DNA of 17,034 nt, from positions 1 to 17,034 of the forward strand of contig JAFTYS010000037.1 of NCBI GenBank assembly GCA_017461285.1, read 5' to 3'. Below, piece by piece: positions 1 through 7,783 of this stretch. A program made the translations under genes and the position numbers. Source of the DNA: Bacteroidales bacterium (lineage in GTDB: Bacteria > Bacteroidota > Bacteroidia > Bacteroidales > UBA932). How positions within the stretch are numbered: the first letter of the stretch is position 1; every line of letters starts with the position of its first letter. Below the pieces are notes generated by a model that did no database searches, was not told the DNA's origin, and saw only the letters and a program-made list of their open reading frames with translations.

Positions 1-3000
1 GATGCTGTCATCTGGGACATCCTCGAGAACGTGATGAAGGGTCATCCGGTTCTTCTCAACCGTGCCCCTACACTCCACCGTCTCGGTATCCAGGCATTCC
101 AGCCAAAGATGATCGAGGGTAAGGCAATCCAGCTCCACCCGCTTGCATGTACAGCGTTCAACGCCGACTTCGACGGTGACCAGATGGCGGTTCACCTTCC
201 TCTCGGCAATGCAGCGATCCTCGAGGCGCAGCTCCTCATGCTCGGTTCGCACAACATCCTCAACCCTGCAAACGGTACCCCTATCACCGTCCCTTCACAG
301 GACATGGTGCTCGGACTTTACTACATCACAAAGGAAAGACCGGGCGTAAAGGGAGAGGGAATGTGCTTCTACGGACCTGAGGAAGTGATCATCGCGCTCA
401 ACGAGAAGGTGATCGACATCCACGCAAAGGTAAAGGTAAGACTTCCTAAGGACAAGCTGAATCCGGAGGCAGGAACTGTTCTCGTAGAGACTACTCCTGG
501 TAGGATCATCGTAAACCAGCTTGCACCTATCGAAGTACCATATATCAACGACGTCCTCGGTAAGAAGTCACTCAGAAAGATCATTTCGAACGTGATCAAG
601 TATACCGGAGTCGCACGCACAGCACAGTTCCTTGACGACATCAAGGACCTCGGATACACAATGGCGTTCAAGGGCGGTCTCTCGTTCAACCTCGGAGACG
701 TGATCATCCCGGAAGAGAAGAAGGAGCTTATCGAGAACGGTTACAACACCGTCGAGTCGATCAAGGCAAACTTCGCGATGGGTTTCATCACAAACAACGA
801 GCGTTACAACAAGGTGATCGACCTCTGGTCTTCAATCGACAACAAGATCACAAGCATCGTGGAGCAGCAGATTTCGAGCGACCAGCAGGGATTCAACCCT
901 GTATACATGATGCTCGACTCAGGAGCCCGCGGTTCGACAGCGCAGATCAAGCAGCTTTGCGGTATGCGTGGATTGATGGCGAAGCCTCAGAAGTCCGGCG
1001 GACAGGGTGCAGAGATCATCGAGAACCCGATCATCTCGAACCTGAAGGAAGGTATGTCAGTGCTCGAGTACTTCATCTCTACTCACGGTGCGCGTAAGGG
1101 TCTTGCCGATACAGCCCTCAAGACTGCCGACGCAGGTTACCTTACACGTCGTCTTGTGGACGTATCGCATGACGTGATCATCAACGAGGAGGACTGCGGC
1201 ACACTCCGCGGACTCATCGCGACAGCAATCAAGAGCAAGGACGAAGTCGTTGAATCGCTCGGCGAGCGTATCCTCGGACGTACATCGGTACACGACGTGT
1301 TCAACCCGCTCACAGGAGAGCTCATCATCCCTGCAGGCGAGGAGATCACAGAGGACATCGCAAACCTCATCGAATCACTCCCTATCGAGCAGGTGGAAAT
1401 CCGCTCCGTACTCACTTGTGAGTCACGCAAGGGAGTCTGCGCAAAGTGTTACGGACGTAACCTCGCATCTGGCCGCATGGTCGAGAAGGGAGAGGTTGTC
1501 GGCGTGATCGCAGCACAGTCAATCGGTGAGCCAGGTACACAGCTTACACTCCGTACATTCCACGTCGGAGGTACAGCATCAAGTACTGCAGCTGACACTG
1601 CAATCGTATCTAAATACAACGGTAAGCTCGAATTCGAGGAGCTCAGGACCATCGAGAGGGTTACGGAAGAAGGCGTACAGAACGTCGTTGTCAGCCGTAC
1701 CACTGAGGTCCGCATCGTAGACGAGAACACCGGCATCACATACTCACAGTACGACGTTCCTTACGGATCTATCCTCTACAAGAACGACGGAGCTAGCGTT
1801 GCCAAGGGCGACCTCATCTGCGAATGGGATGCATATAACGCGATCACAATCATCGAGACTGCCGGTAAGGTACGCTTCGACAGCATGATCGACGGTGTGA
1901 CATTCCGCGAGGAGATGGCTGACGAATACTCTCTCAACAGAGACAAGGTCATCATCGAGTCACGTGACAAGTCAAAGAACCCTACGATCATCATCACAGA
2001 CGAGAACGGCGAGAGCCTCAAGCATTTCAACCTCCCTGTAGGAGCGCATGTAATGGTAGAGGATGGCCAGGATGTGAATGTCGGAGACATCGTGATCAAG
2101 ATCCCGCGTGCTATCGGTAAGGCATCCGATATCACAGGAGGTCTCCCACGAGTTACAGAGCTCTTCGAGGCACGTAACCCATCTAACCCTGCGATCGTAT
2201 CCGAGATCAACGGTGAGGTCATCATGGGTAAGATCAAGAGAGGTAACCGCGAGATCATCATCAAGAACAGGTCAGGTCTTGAGAAGCATTATCTTGTTCC
2301 TCTTACCAAGCAGATCCTCGTTCAGGAGAACGACTACGTCAAGGCTGGTACAAGACTTTCAGACGGTGCAGTATCTCCAACCGATATCCTCGGTATCCTC
2401 GGTCCTATCAAGGTTCAGGAGTATATCGTGAACGAGATCCAGGAGGTATACCGTCTCCAGGGTGTGAAGATCAACGACAAGCACTTCGAGATCATCGTCC
2501 GTCAGATGATGAGAAAGGTACAGATCAACAATCCTGGTGACACAGAATTCCTCCCTGAGGAGCTTGTGGACAAGTGGTTGTTCATGGATACCAACAACGC
2601 GATCTACGGCAAGTTCATCGTGCTTGAGAAGGGTGATTCCGAGACTTATTCAGAGGGAGACATCATCTCTGCACGCGAGATGAGAAGCGAGAACGCTTCA
2701 CTCGAGCGTCAGGGACGTCAGATGATGGTTCTCCGCGAGGCTAAGCCTGCAACAGCAAGCCAGGTTCTCCAGGGTATCACAAGGGCAGCGTTGAAGACCA
2801 ACAGCTTCATCTCAGCCGCTTCATTCCAGGAGACTACAAAGGTGCTCAGCGAGGCTGCTATCCGCGGTAGGGTCGACACCCTCGAAGGTCTTAAGGAGAA
2901 TGTCATCTGCGGTCATCCTATCCCTGCAGGTACAGGCCAGAAGGAGTTCCAGGAGATCCTGGTTGCTCCAGCTGCTGACCAGCAGAAGAATCTTGCAGAT

Positions 3001-3006
3001 CTCTAA
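1..3006 (+). CDS. rpoC: DNA-directed RNA polymerase subunit beta' (5' end missing)
   Basis: This is the C-terminal 1001 residues of the RNA polymerase beta' subunit; the frame is open from base 1, so the N-terminal part (about 400 residues by family length) lies outside the window. The catalytic magnesium loop NADFDGDQ is at residues 54-61 (bases 160-183), preceded by the conserved [20 protein letters not shown]. The second zinc site is visible as Cys codons at 1195, 1417, 1438 and 1447. The bridge-helix/trigger-loop region reads [17 protein letters not shown]. The C-terminus is complete and is followed within about 20 bases by an intrinsic terminator, so this is the last gene of its operon (in most bacteria rpoB-rpoC). 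Codon use is strongly biased, as expected for a highly expressed gene. The first in-frame ATG at 34 is not a real start. Confidence 0.98.
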   Translation, partial: DAVIWDILENVMKGHPVLLNRAPTLHRLGIQAFQPKMIEGKAIQLHPLACTAFNADFDGDQMAVHLPLGNAAILEAQLLMLGSHNILNPANGTPITVPSQDMVLGLYYITKERPGVKGEGMCFYGPEEVIIALNEKVIDIHAKVKVRLPKDKLNPEAGTVLVETTPGRIIVNQLAPIEVPYINDVLGKKSLRKIISNVIKYTGVARTAQFLDDIKDLGYTMAFKGGLSFNLGDVIIPEEKKELIENGYNTVESIKANFAMGFITNNERYNKVIDLWSSIDNKITSIVEQQISSDQQGFNPVYMMLDSGARGSTAQIKQLCGMRGLMAKPQKSGGQGAEIIENPIISNLKEGMSVLEYFISTHGARKGLADTALKTADAGYLTRRLVDVSHDVIINEEDCGTLRGLIATAIKSKDEVVESLGERILGRTSVHDVFNPLTGELIIPAGEEITEDIANLIESLPIEQVEIRSVLTCESRKGVCAKCYGRNLASGRMVEKGEVVGVIAAQSIGEPGTQLTLRTFHVGGTASSTAADTAIVSKYNGKLEFEELRTIERVTEEGVQNVVVSRTTEVRIVDENTGITYSQYDVPYGSILYKNDGASVAKGDLICEWDAYNAITIIETAGKVRFDSMIDGVTFREEMADEYSLNRDKVIIESRDKSKNPTIIITDENGESLKHFNLPVGAHVMVEDGQDVNVGDIVIKIPRAIGKASDITGGLPRVTELFEARNPSNPAIVSEINGEVIMGKIKRGNREIIIKNRSGLEKHYLVPLTKQILVQENDYVKAGTRLSDGAVSPTDILGILGPIKVQEYIVNEIQEVYRLQGVKINDKHFEIIVRQMMRKVQINNPGDTEFLPEELVDKWLFMDTNNAIYGKFIVLEKGDSETYSEGDIISAREMRSENASLERQGRQMMVLREAKPATASQVLQGITRAALKTNSFISAASFQETTKVLSEAAIRGRVDTLEGLKENVICGHPIPAGTGQKEFQEILVAPAADQQKNLADL

Positions 3007-3027
3007 CAGATCATACATATTTAAGAT

Positions 3028-3061
3028 CAGGCTGATCCAAACGGGTCAGCCTGTTTTTTTT
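3028..3061 (+). terminator. Intrinsic terminator of rpoC
   Basis: An 11-bp stem (3028-3038 with 3043-3053, one G-U wobble) closes a four-base AAAC loop and is followed directly by eight T residues. It lies 21 bases after the rpoC stop codon and is a textbook rho-independent terminator separating rpoC from the channel gene. Confidence 0.93.
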
Positions 3062-3117
3062 ATAATAACATCGACAGGATCCTTTCTAGTACGGATATTG
3101 AAAATAAGGATGGAAAA

Positions 3118-3124
3118 AAGGAGG
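3118..3124 (+). promoter_or_regulatory. Strong Shine-Dalgarno sequence of the channel gene
   Basis: AAGGAGG sits four bases before the ATG at 3129. Such full anti-SD matches are not common in Bacteroidota, and it fixes the start of the channel gene. No clear TAnnTTTG promoter was seen between the rpoC terminator and this site. Confidence 0.6.
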
Positions 3125-3128
3125 CGTC

Positions 3129-4295
3129 ATGCTGGAGATAGGAAAGAAATACAGCGCCTTGCTCAAAAGCGGGCTGTCGGAGGACTTCGGAGATTTCCTT
3201 TATGGAGCTACCGTCGTCGTGGCCATTGTGGCTGTGTCATTCGGAATAAACTGGTGCATACAGCGGCTCTTCAAATGGATAATGAGCAAGAGGACGAAAT
3301 CCAAGAGAGGCCGCTGGCACGGATATCTGGTAAAGAGGAAACTGGGGCAGCATGTGCTGCTTCTCATACCGGGAATGATCATGTACATGCTCCCCCTCCT
3401 TTTCTATGAGAAAGAAGACCCGATGATACGTTATCTCCACAGGGCTGACATAATCTACATGATCGTAATCATCATAATGATCCTGAATTCGGTCATGTAC
3501 TGCTTCCTAGACTTCTATTCGACTACGGACACCAACAAGAAGCATCCCCTGAAAGGTCTGGTGCAGGCCCTGCAGGTCATCCTGTATTTCATCGGAGGCA
3601 TAATCATAGTGGCAGTCCTGATCGACAAGTCCCCTGCCGTACTTCTTACCGGTCTGGGAGCTTCGGCAGCCGTCCTCATGCTCATATTCAAGGACAGCAT
3701 ACTGGGATTTGTGGCCGGAGTGCAGCTGTCTCAGAACAACATGGTCAGGATCGGAGACTGGATACAGATGCCGGACGGCAGCGCGAACGGCACCGTCGAG
3801 GAGATCACCCTCAACACCGTCAAGGTACGCAACTGGGACAACACCATCACGATGATCCCTCCGTACACCCTGGTCAGCACAGCCTTCAAGAATTGGAGGG
3901 GGATGCAGGAAAGCGGAGGCCGCAGGGCGGACAAATGCATATTCCTGGACCTGAACAGCCTCATGGTATGCACCGATGAGATGATAGAAAAGATAAGGAA
4001 GGATCTTCCTCTGATGGCAGACAACAAGGAGGACAACGCCAGGGAAATCCTTACGAACGTCCAGCTCTACCGTCTCTATATCGAGCGCTATCTGTGGCAT
4101 CATCCGGACGTCAACCAGGCCCTCGACATAATCGTCACCCAAAAGGAATCGACAGCATACGGACTGCCGATCGAGGTCTATTTCTTCACAAAAGAGAAGG
4201 CATGGGCCGCATATGAAAGAAAACAGTCGGACATCTTTGACCACATCATGACGATCGCCCCCGACTTCGGCCTTCGTATCTACCAGAGGCCGTAA
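3129..4295 (+). CDS. MscS-family mechanosensitive ion channel, YbdG/MscM-like
   Basis: A 388-residue inner-membrane channel protein that probably opens under membrane tension to release solutes on hypo-osmotic shock. Hydrophobic segments lie near residues 25-45, 74-93, 108-127 and 148-166, and the pore-lining helix plus MscS beta-domain span about 170-265. The stretch LLTGLGASAAVLMLIFKD, then GDWIQMPDG and TVKVRNWDNTITMIPPYTLV, is very close to what I recall of E. coli YbdG (MscM) rather than to short MscS. The C-terminal domain from about 266 continues as in YbdG. It lies between the rpoC terminator and the sigma-factor operon and probably forms its own unit. The start is supported by an AAGGAGG box. 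The family call is confident; the sensed stimulus is inferred. Confidence 0.9.
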   Translation: MLEIGKKYSALLKSGLSEDFGDFLYGATVVVAIVAVSFGINWCIQRLFKWIMSKRTKSKRGRWHGYLVKRKLGQHVLLLIPGMIMYMLPLLFYEKEDPMIRYLHRADIIYMIVIIIMILNSVMYCFLDFYSTTDTNKKHPLKGLVQALQVILYFIGGIIIVAVLIDKSPAVLLTGLGASAAVLMLIFKDSILGFVAGVQLSQNNMVRIGDWIQMPDGSANGTVEEITLNTVKVRNWDNTITMIPPYTLVSTAFKNWRGMQESGGRRADKCIFLDLNSLMVCTDEMIEKIRKDLPLMADNKEDNAREILTNVQLYRLYIERYLWHHPDVNQALDIIVTQKESTAYGLPIEVYFFTKEKAWAAYERKQSDIFDHIMTIAPDFGLRIYQRP

Positions 4296-4298
4296 ATA

Positions 4299-4330
4299 TT
4301 TCAATTTTCATGACACGTTTTGTACATTTG
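4299..4330 (+). promoter_or_regulatory. Bacteroidota-type promoter for the ECF sigma operon
   Basis: A -33 box TTTC (4299-4302) and a perfect -7 box TACATTTG (4323-4330, consensus TAnnTTTG) are separated by 20 bases, matching the housekeeping promoter type of Bacteroidota. Transcription would begin near 4337. That excludes the upstream ATG at 4310 as the sigma-factor start and leaves a leader of about 12 bases before the ATG at 4349. Confidence 0.7.
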
Positions 4331-4348
4331 TGCGTCATATATGCAGAA

Positions 4349-4834
4349 ATGGGACTTAACAGGAAAAACATATTCGGACAGAAGAGGCTGGATTTCATGT
4401 TCAGACTTGCCTGCAGCATACTCGGACGCATCGATGAGGCCGAAGATATCATGCAGGATGTCGCCGAAAAGGTCCTACGCAGGCACGAAGACAGGCATGA
4501 GATAGCAAACATCGATGCATTCCTGACCCGTTCAGTCCGAAACGCATGCATCGACCGGATCAGAAGAAGAAAGGACACCACGCCCAAGATACCGGATGTG
4601 CCTGACGGAAAGAATCCGGACAGATGGGATGAGAGGCAGATCATACACAAGGCCATGAGCATGCTTCCGGAAAAACAGAGGCTGGCCGTCCACCTGAAGG
4701 ATATAGAAGGTTACTCGACAAAGGAAATGGCCGATATCCTCGAAACGGACGAAACGAATGTAAGGACGATACTGTCACGAGGCCGGAGGGCCCTGAAGGA
4801 AATAATTGAAAAGGAGTTCGGATATGGAATATGA
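4349..4834 (+). CDS. ECF-type RNA polymerase sigma factor (sigma-70 family)
   Basis: A 161-residue sigma factor with only region 2 and region 4, the ECF plan. Region 2 covers about residues 13-75 (core-binding LDFMFRLACSILGRIDEAED, then DAFLTRSVRNACIDRIRRRK, likely -10 recognition). Region 4 covers about 98-155, with the helix-turn-helix GYSTKEMADILETDETNVRT contacting the -35 element. A longer reading from the ATG at 4310 would add 13 residues, but the promoter -7 box lies inside that extension, so 4349 is preferred. The gene overlaps the next one by 11 bases and heads an operon with a membrane anti-sigma-like protein and two exported proteins. Its own promoter is of housekeeping type, so autoregulation is not evident. 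Confidence 0.9.
   Translation: MGLNRKNIFGQKRLDFMFRLACSILGRIDEAEDIMQDVAEKVLRRHEDRHEIANIDAFLTRSVRNACIDRIRRRKDTTPKIPDVPDGKNPDRWDERQIIHKAMSMLPEKQRLAVHLKDIEGYSTKEMADILETDETNVRTILSRGRRALKEIIEKEFGYGI
4811..4816 (+). promoter_or_regulatory. Shine-Dalgarno that decides the anti-sigma start
   Basis: AAGGAG lies inside the end of the sigma-factor gene, seven bases before the ATG at 4824. It selects that ATG over the in-frame TTG at 4806 and suggests translational coupling of the two genes. Confidence 0.6.
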
Positions 4835-5261
4835 CATCAAGAAAATAAGGCAGCTCTGCGAAAGATATTTCGACGGAGAAGCTTCTGCAGAAGAGGAGAT
4901 GATCCTGAGATCATATTTCCTGCAGACCGCCGATGTACCGGAAGACCTCAAGAGCGTGAAGGTCATGATATGCGGATTCAGAGAAGCGGCTTCCATGACA
5001 TACAGACCTGCAGACGCAGCACGCAGGCAGCCGGGAAAAGTCCGCAGGCTGGTCTGGGCCGCAGCGAGCGTAGCGGCCGCTGCAGCCTTGTGCATCGGTC
5101 TGTTCAGAAAGGAAGTGTACGGATATGACGCAGACGGAAACATCATAACCGATCCTCAGGTCGCTCTGGAAGGAGCTTCATGTCTGGCCTACCTCGACAA
5201 CCTGCAGACCAGCATAGACATAGCCCAGATGATCACATCGGAAATGGAAAACGACAACTAA
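4824..5261 (+). CDS. Probable membrane-bound anti-sigma factor
   Basis: A 145-residue single-pass membrane protein. The cytoplasmic N-terminus (LCERYFDGEASAEEEMILRS, residues 11-30) has the helical 'xxYFdGeaSaeEE' start typical of Bacteroidota anti-sigma-like proteins encoded after ECF sigma factors. One transmembrane helix, rich in Ala, lies at about residues 76-94, and about 50 residues follow on the periplasmic side. No zinc-binding HxxxCxxC motif is visible, so it is not a classical ZAS domain. The start overlaps the sigma stop by 11 bases and has a good Shine-Dalgarno, indicating co-translation in near-stoichiometric amounts. Its role in holding the sigma factor at the membrane is inferred from position and architecture, not from a recognised domain. 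Confidence 0.65.
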   Translation: MEYDIKKIRQLCERYFDGEASAEEEMILRSYFLQTADVPEDLKSVKVMICGFREAASMTYRPADAARRQPGKVRRLVWAAASVAAAAALCIGLFRKEVYGYDADGNIITDPQVALEGASCLAYLDNLQTSIDIAQMITSEMENDN

Positions 5262-5272
5262 ACAAATAGACA

Positions 5273-6070
5273 ATGAAACGTATCATAACCCTATTCGCTC
5301 TGCTGGCCGCAACGGCAGCCGCAGCGCATGCACAGACAGATTCTCTCGTAACATTCGACACCCAGGGTGACAAACTGGGGATCTCCATCGGAGGATTCAG
5401 CATATCTCTTGGAGAAAATGCAGAAAGCGGCTCAAAGATAGACGAGATATTCTTCAGCGAAGCAAGGAGGAACCGGATAACCACCAACTTTCTGGGGCTG
5501 AGTCTGGGAGGCATGGTCCTGACCCCAAGCCCATACTATGGGCCATGGGAAGGTCAGAATGACTTTCTGGACATATACCCTGCAAGCAGCACAAGAATCG
5601 ATCTGATGCTCGTAAACTGGACTGTTCCTCTGGACAGAAGGGGGCGCGCCTACTACAAGGTGGGAATGCTGTACTCGTATGATTCATACAGCTTCCGCAA
5701 GAACATAACCTTCGTCAATGACGATGAAGACCGTCTGATGCCGGTCGGTCTGGACGGTAACATAAAGTATACAAGGCTCAAGGCAAACTACTGGGGACTC
5801 AACATGGGTTTCGGTTTCAAGGTCAGCAGCATGATGTTCACGATCCAGGGAACAGCGGAACTCCTAACCAGATCCAGCGTAAAATACAAGAACCCTGGCA
5901 AGACCAAGTATCAGGTAAACGGACTGAGTCCGTTCAGAAGCAGGGTTTCCATCAGCACGAACTGGGATGGCTACGGATTCTATATAGACTACTCACTGAC
6001 GCCGGTCTTCAAGGAAGGGACTGGAAACGACGCACATTCGATTTCTCTCGGATGCAGGTTGGGATTCTAA
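5273..6070 (+). CDS. Exported outer-membrane beta-barrel-like protein of unknown function
   Basis: A 265-residue protein with a clear signal peptide: MKR, then a hydrophobic Ala/Leu core, and a likely cut after AHA near residue 20. The mature part is rich in alternating polar/aromatic strands (for example YYKVGMLYSYDSYSF and RVSISTNWDGYGFYIDYSL) and ends in SLGCRLGF. A terminal aromatic residue of this kind is a usual mark of outer-membrane barrels recognised by the BAM machinery. I do not recognise a specific family. It lies 11 bases after the anti-sigma gene and 12 before the DUF4252-like gene, so it is very likely part of the same operon and may be the envelope component sensed or maintained by this sigma system. 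The ribosome-binding region is only A-rich, as is common in Bacteroidota. Confidence 0.75.
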   Translation: MKRIITLFALLAATAAAAHAQTDSLVTFDTQGDKLGISIGGFSISLGENAESGSKIDEIFFSEARRNRITTNFLGLSLGGMVLTPSPYYGPWEGQNDFLDIYPASSTRIDLMLVNWTVPLDRRGRAYYKVGMLYSYDSYSFRKNITFVNDDEDRLMPVGLDGNIKYTRLKANYWGLNMGFGFKVSSMMFTIQGTAELLTRSSVKYKNPGKTKYQVNGLSPFRSRVSISTNWDGYGFYIDYSLTPVFKEGTGNDAHSISLGCRLGF

Positions 6071-6082
6071 ACGGAAATTGAA

Positions 6083-6550
6083 ATGAAACGATTACTTCTA
6101 ATACTTGTATTGACTGCATTGCCTCTGGCATTGTCTGCACAAAGCTCGTCTCTGGACCGCATATTCGACGAGTATGCCGGCAGAAAGGAGTACCAGAGCC
6201 TGAACTACGGCAAGGCCATGCTTTCGATGATGAAGGAGAACGCTTCATCAGACGTACGGGCGCTACTGGACGGGATAAAGGTCATACGCATCATCAGCTA
6301 TAAAGGTCAGGCCGACACCTTGTGTGACAAGGTGCAGGCCGCCATCAGGGGCGGTCACGACCGTATATCAACGATATCCGGCGACGGAAGGACTTCCACC
6401 TTCTACATCTACAAACCGGACAATAAAAGAAAGGACATGTCATTCGTCATGACAATCCTCGGTCCGGAGGAAAGCGTCGTCATGGAAATCATCGGAAGAT
6501 TCGATGTCAAGGACATCAGCAGACTCTCCGTCATCGGGCAGAAGAAGTAG
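6083..6550 (+). CDS. DUF4252-like exported protein
   Basis: A 155-residue secreted or periplasmic protein. The signal peptide covers about residues 1-19 (cut after ALSA); there is no lipobox cysteine. The mature sequence, with LDRIFDEYAGRKEYQSLNYG near the start and a C-terminal ESVVMEIIGRFDVKDISRLS, resembles DUF4252 proteins, which in Bacteroidota are commonly encoded behind ECF sigma and anti-sigma genes. The function of DUF4252 is unknown to me. It is the last gene of the four-gene operon starting at 4349. Its final 20 bases overlap a convergent short open frame on the other strand. No hairpin terminator is obvious after it. Family assignment is from memory of sequence style and context. 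Confidence 0.7.
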   Translation: MKRLLLILVLTALPLALSAQSSSLDRIFDEYAGRKEYQSLNYGKAMLSMMKENASSDVRALLDGIKVIRIISYKGQADTLCDKVQAAIRGGHDRISTISGDGRTSTFYIYKPDNKRKDMSFVMTILGPEESVVMEIIGRFDVKDISRLSVIGQKK

Positions 6551-6743
6551 AATACTCTTTCCAGAGCTTTCTGATGTCTGCACTTATCACGCAACGCTCC
6601 TTCCTGTATGCGTCGGTTTCGTCTGCTGACGTATAGGATATGTTCTGCACATGGTTGTAGCCCTTGTCCTGAGGATGGGGCTGAGCGGATGCAGATATCG
6701 CTGCAAGGAGGATGACTGCCGCTGTGAGGAGTCTTGTCTTCAT
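6531..6743 (-). pseudogene. Truncated 5' remnant of an exported alpha/beta-hydrolase (esterase) gene
   Basis: The frame encodes 70 residues: a good signal peptide (MKTRLLTAAVILLAAISASA) followed by QNISYTSADETDAYRKERCV. In Bacteroidota esterases of the alpha/beta-hydrolase fold I recall this exact kind of N-terminus (NISY-ADE-DAYRKERC) continuing into LDxYYP and then a HGGG oxyanion motif. Here the similarity stops after ERCV, continues with 18 unrelated residues and terminates; no catalytic part exists. It begins 18 bases after the aroC stop on the same strand, so it could be co-transcribed, and its end runs 20 bases into the convergent DUF4252-like gene. This suggests a deletion that fused the esterase head to foreign sequence. 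Alternatively it is a genuine small exported peptide gene. Confidence 0.5.
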
Positions 6744-6761
6744 AGTCTTGTGAGGTTAATG

Positions 6762-7775
6762 TCATTTCAGAAGCACCAGGTCGGCGAGGGCGATGGCGGT
6801 CATGGCTTCGACTACTACCGGAGTACGGAGGGCGAAGCATACATCGTGACGTCCAGGGACCTCCAGGACGTCCATTTCGCCGGTTTCGAAGTTGTAGGTG
6901 GTCTGTGCCTTGCGGATGCTGGAAGTCGGCTTGAAAGCGACTTTAAACGCTATCGGAGCGCCGTTTGTCAGTCCTCCGTTGACTCCGCCCGCACCATTCT
7001 TCGTCGGACGAAGGTCCGGACCTATCGGGTCATTATGTTCCGAGCCCTTCATGCGGGCTGCGGCGAATCCGTCGCCGAACTCTATTCCCCTGACGCCAGG
7101 TATTGCAAACACGGCATGAGCCACAACAGACTCGACGCTGTCCCAGAACGGCTCGCCGAATCCCGGATCGATGTCAGGAACGACACATTCCACCACTGCA
7201 CCAAGGCTGTCCCCTTCCTTGATGGCGGCGTCAAGCATGGCCGCCACTTCCGGAGAAGCCGGGTCTTCGACCGGCGTTCCTCCGAGCTCGACGATACGGG
7301 CATTCACGGATGTGACAGGAGTCTCGTCAAGGATGGTCGCATCCTCCAGGATCTTCTTCGCCACTACTCCGGCGGAGACTATCGGAAGGGTCAGGCGGCC
7401 CGAAAAATGGCCGCCGCCACGCGGATCCTGGCAGTCGTCCCACTTCAGGGCCGCGGTAAGATCCGCGTGGCCCGGACGAGGCATGGCAGCGATAAGACCG
7501 TAATCAGCGGAACGGGTGTTGCCGTTACGGAAAACAATGGTCAGAGGAGCGCCGGTCGTATGGCCCTCGTACACTCCGCTCACGATTTCCGGCTTGTCCG
7601 CCTCTATACGCGGAGTCGTGCCCTTTGCTCCGCTCTTTCTGCGAAGGATGTCCTGTACGAAATCCTGCTCCGAAATCTCCAGTCCTGCGGGAACACCGTC
7701 AAGGACCACACCTATAAGTTCACCGTGAGACTCACCGAAAATGCTCACTCTATATTTCCTACCGTAAGTATTCAT
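6762..7775 (-). CDS. aroC: Chorismate synthase
   Basis: Catalyses the last shikimate-pathway step, the anti-1,4-elimination of phosphate from EPSP to give chorismate, using reduced FMN. The 337 residues start with signature GESHGELIGVVLDGVPAG (residues 14-31, His17) and contain the second conserved His103 in MPRPGHADL. Signature RHDVCFALRTPVVVEAMTA lies near the C-terminus (about 309-327). The GGGHFSGRLT segment replaces the ERASARET form seen in enterobacteria; I recall this variant from other anaerobe AroC proteins. The protein is slightly shorter than the usual 350-360 residues. It starts eight bases after the aroD-aroA stop and is the last intact gene of the aroB-aroDA-aroC operon. Confidence 0.95.
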   Translation of the reverse strand: MNTYGRKYRVSIFGESHGELIGVVLDGVPAGLEISEQDFVQDILRRKSGAKGTTPRIEADKPEIVSGVYEGHTTGAPLTIVFRNGNTRSADYGLIAAMPRPGHADLTAALKWDDCQDPRGGGHFSGRLTLPIVSAGVVAKKILEDATILDETPVTSVNARIVELGGTPVEDPASPEVAAMLDAAIKEGDSLGAVVECVVPDIDPGFGEPFWDSVESVVAHAVFAIPGVRGIEFGDGFAAARMKGSEHNDPIGPDLRPTKNGAGGVNGGLTNGAPIAFKVAFKPTSSIRKAQTTYNFETGEMDVLEVPGRHDVCFALRTPVVVEAMTAIALADLVLLK

Positions 7776-7783
7776 AATGCTAT

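Noticed and set aside
3507..4304. 265-residue minus-strand frame opposite the mechanosensitive channel
   Set aside because: The plus-strand frame is a recognisable YbdG-like channel with a strong ribosome-binding site; the reverse frame has no such support.
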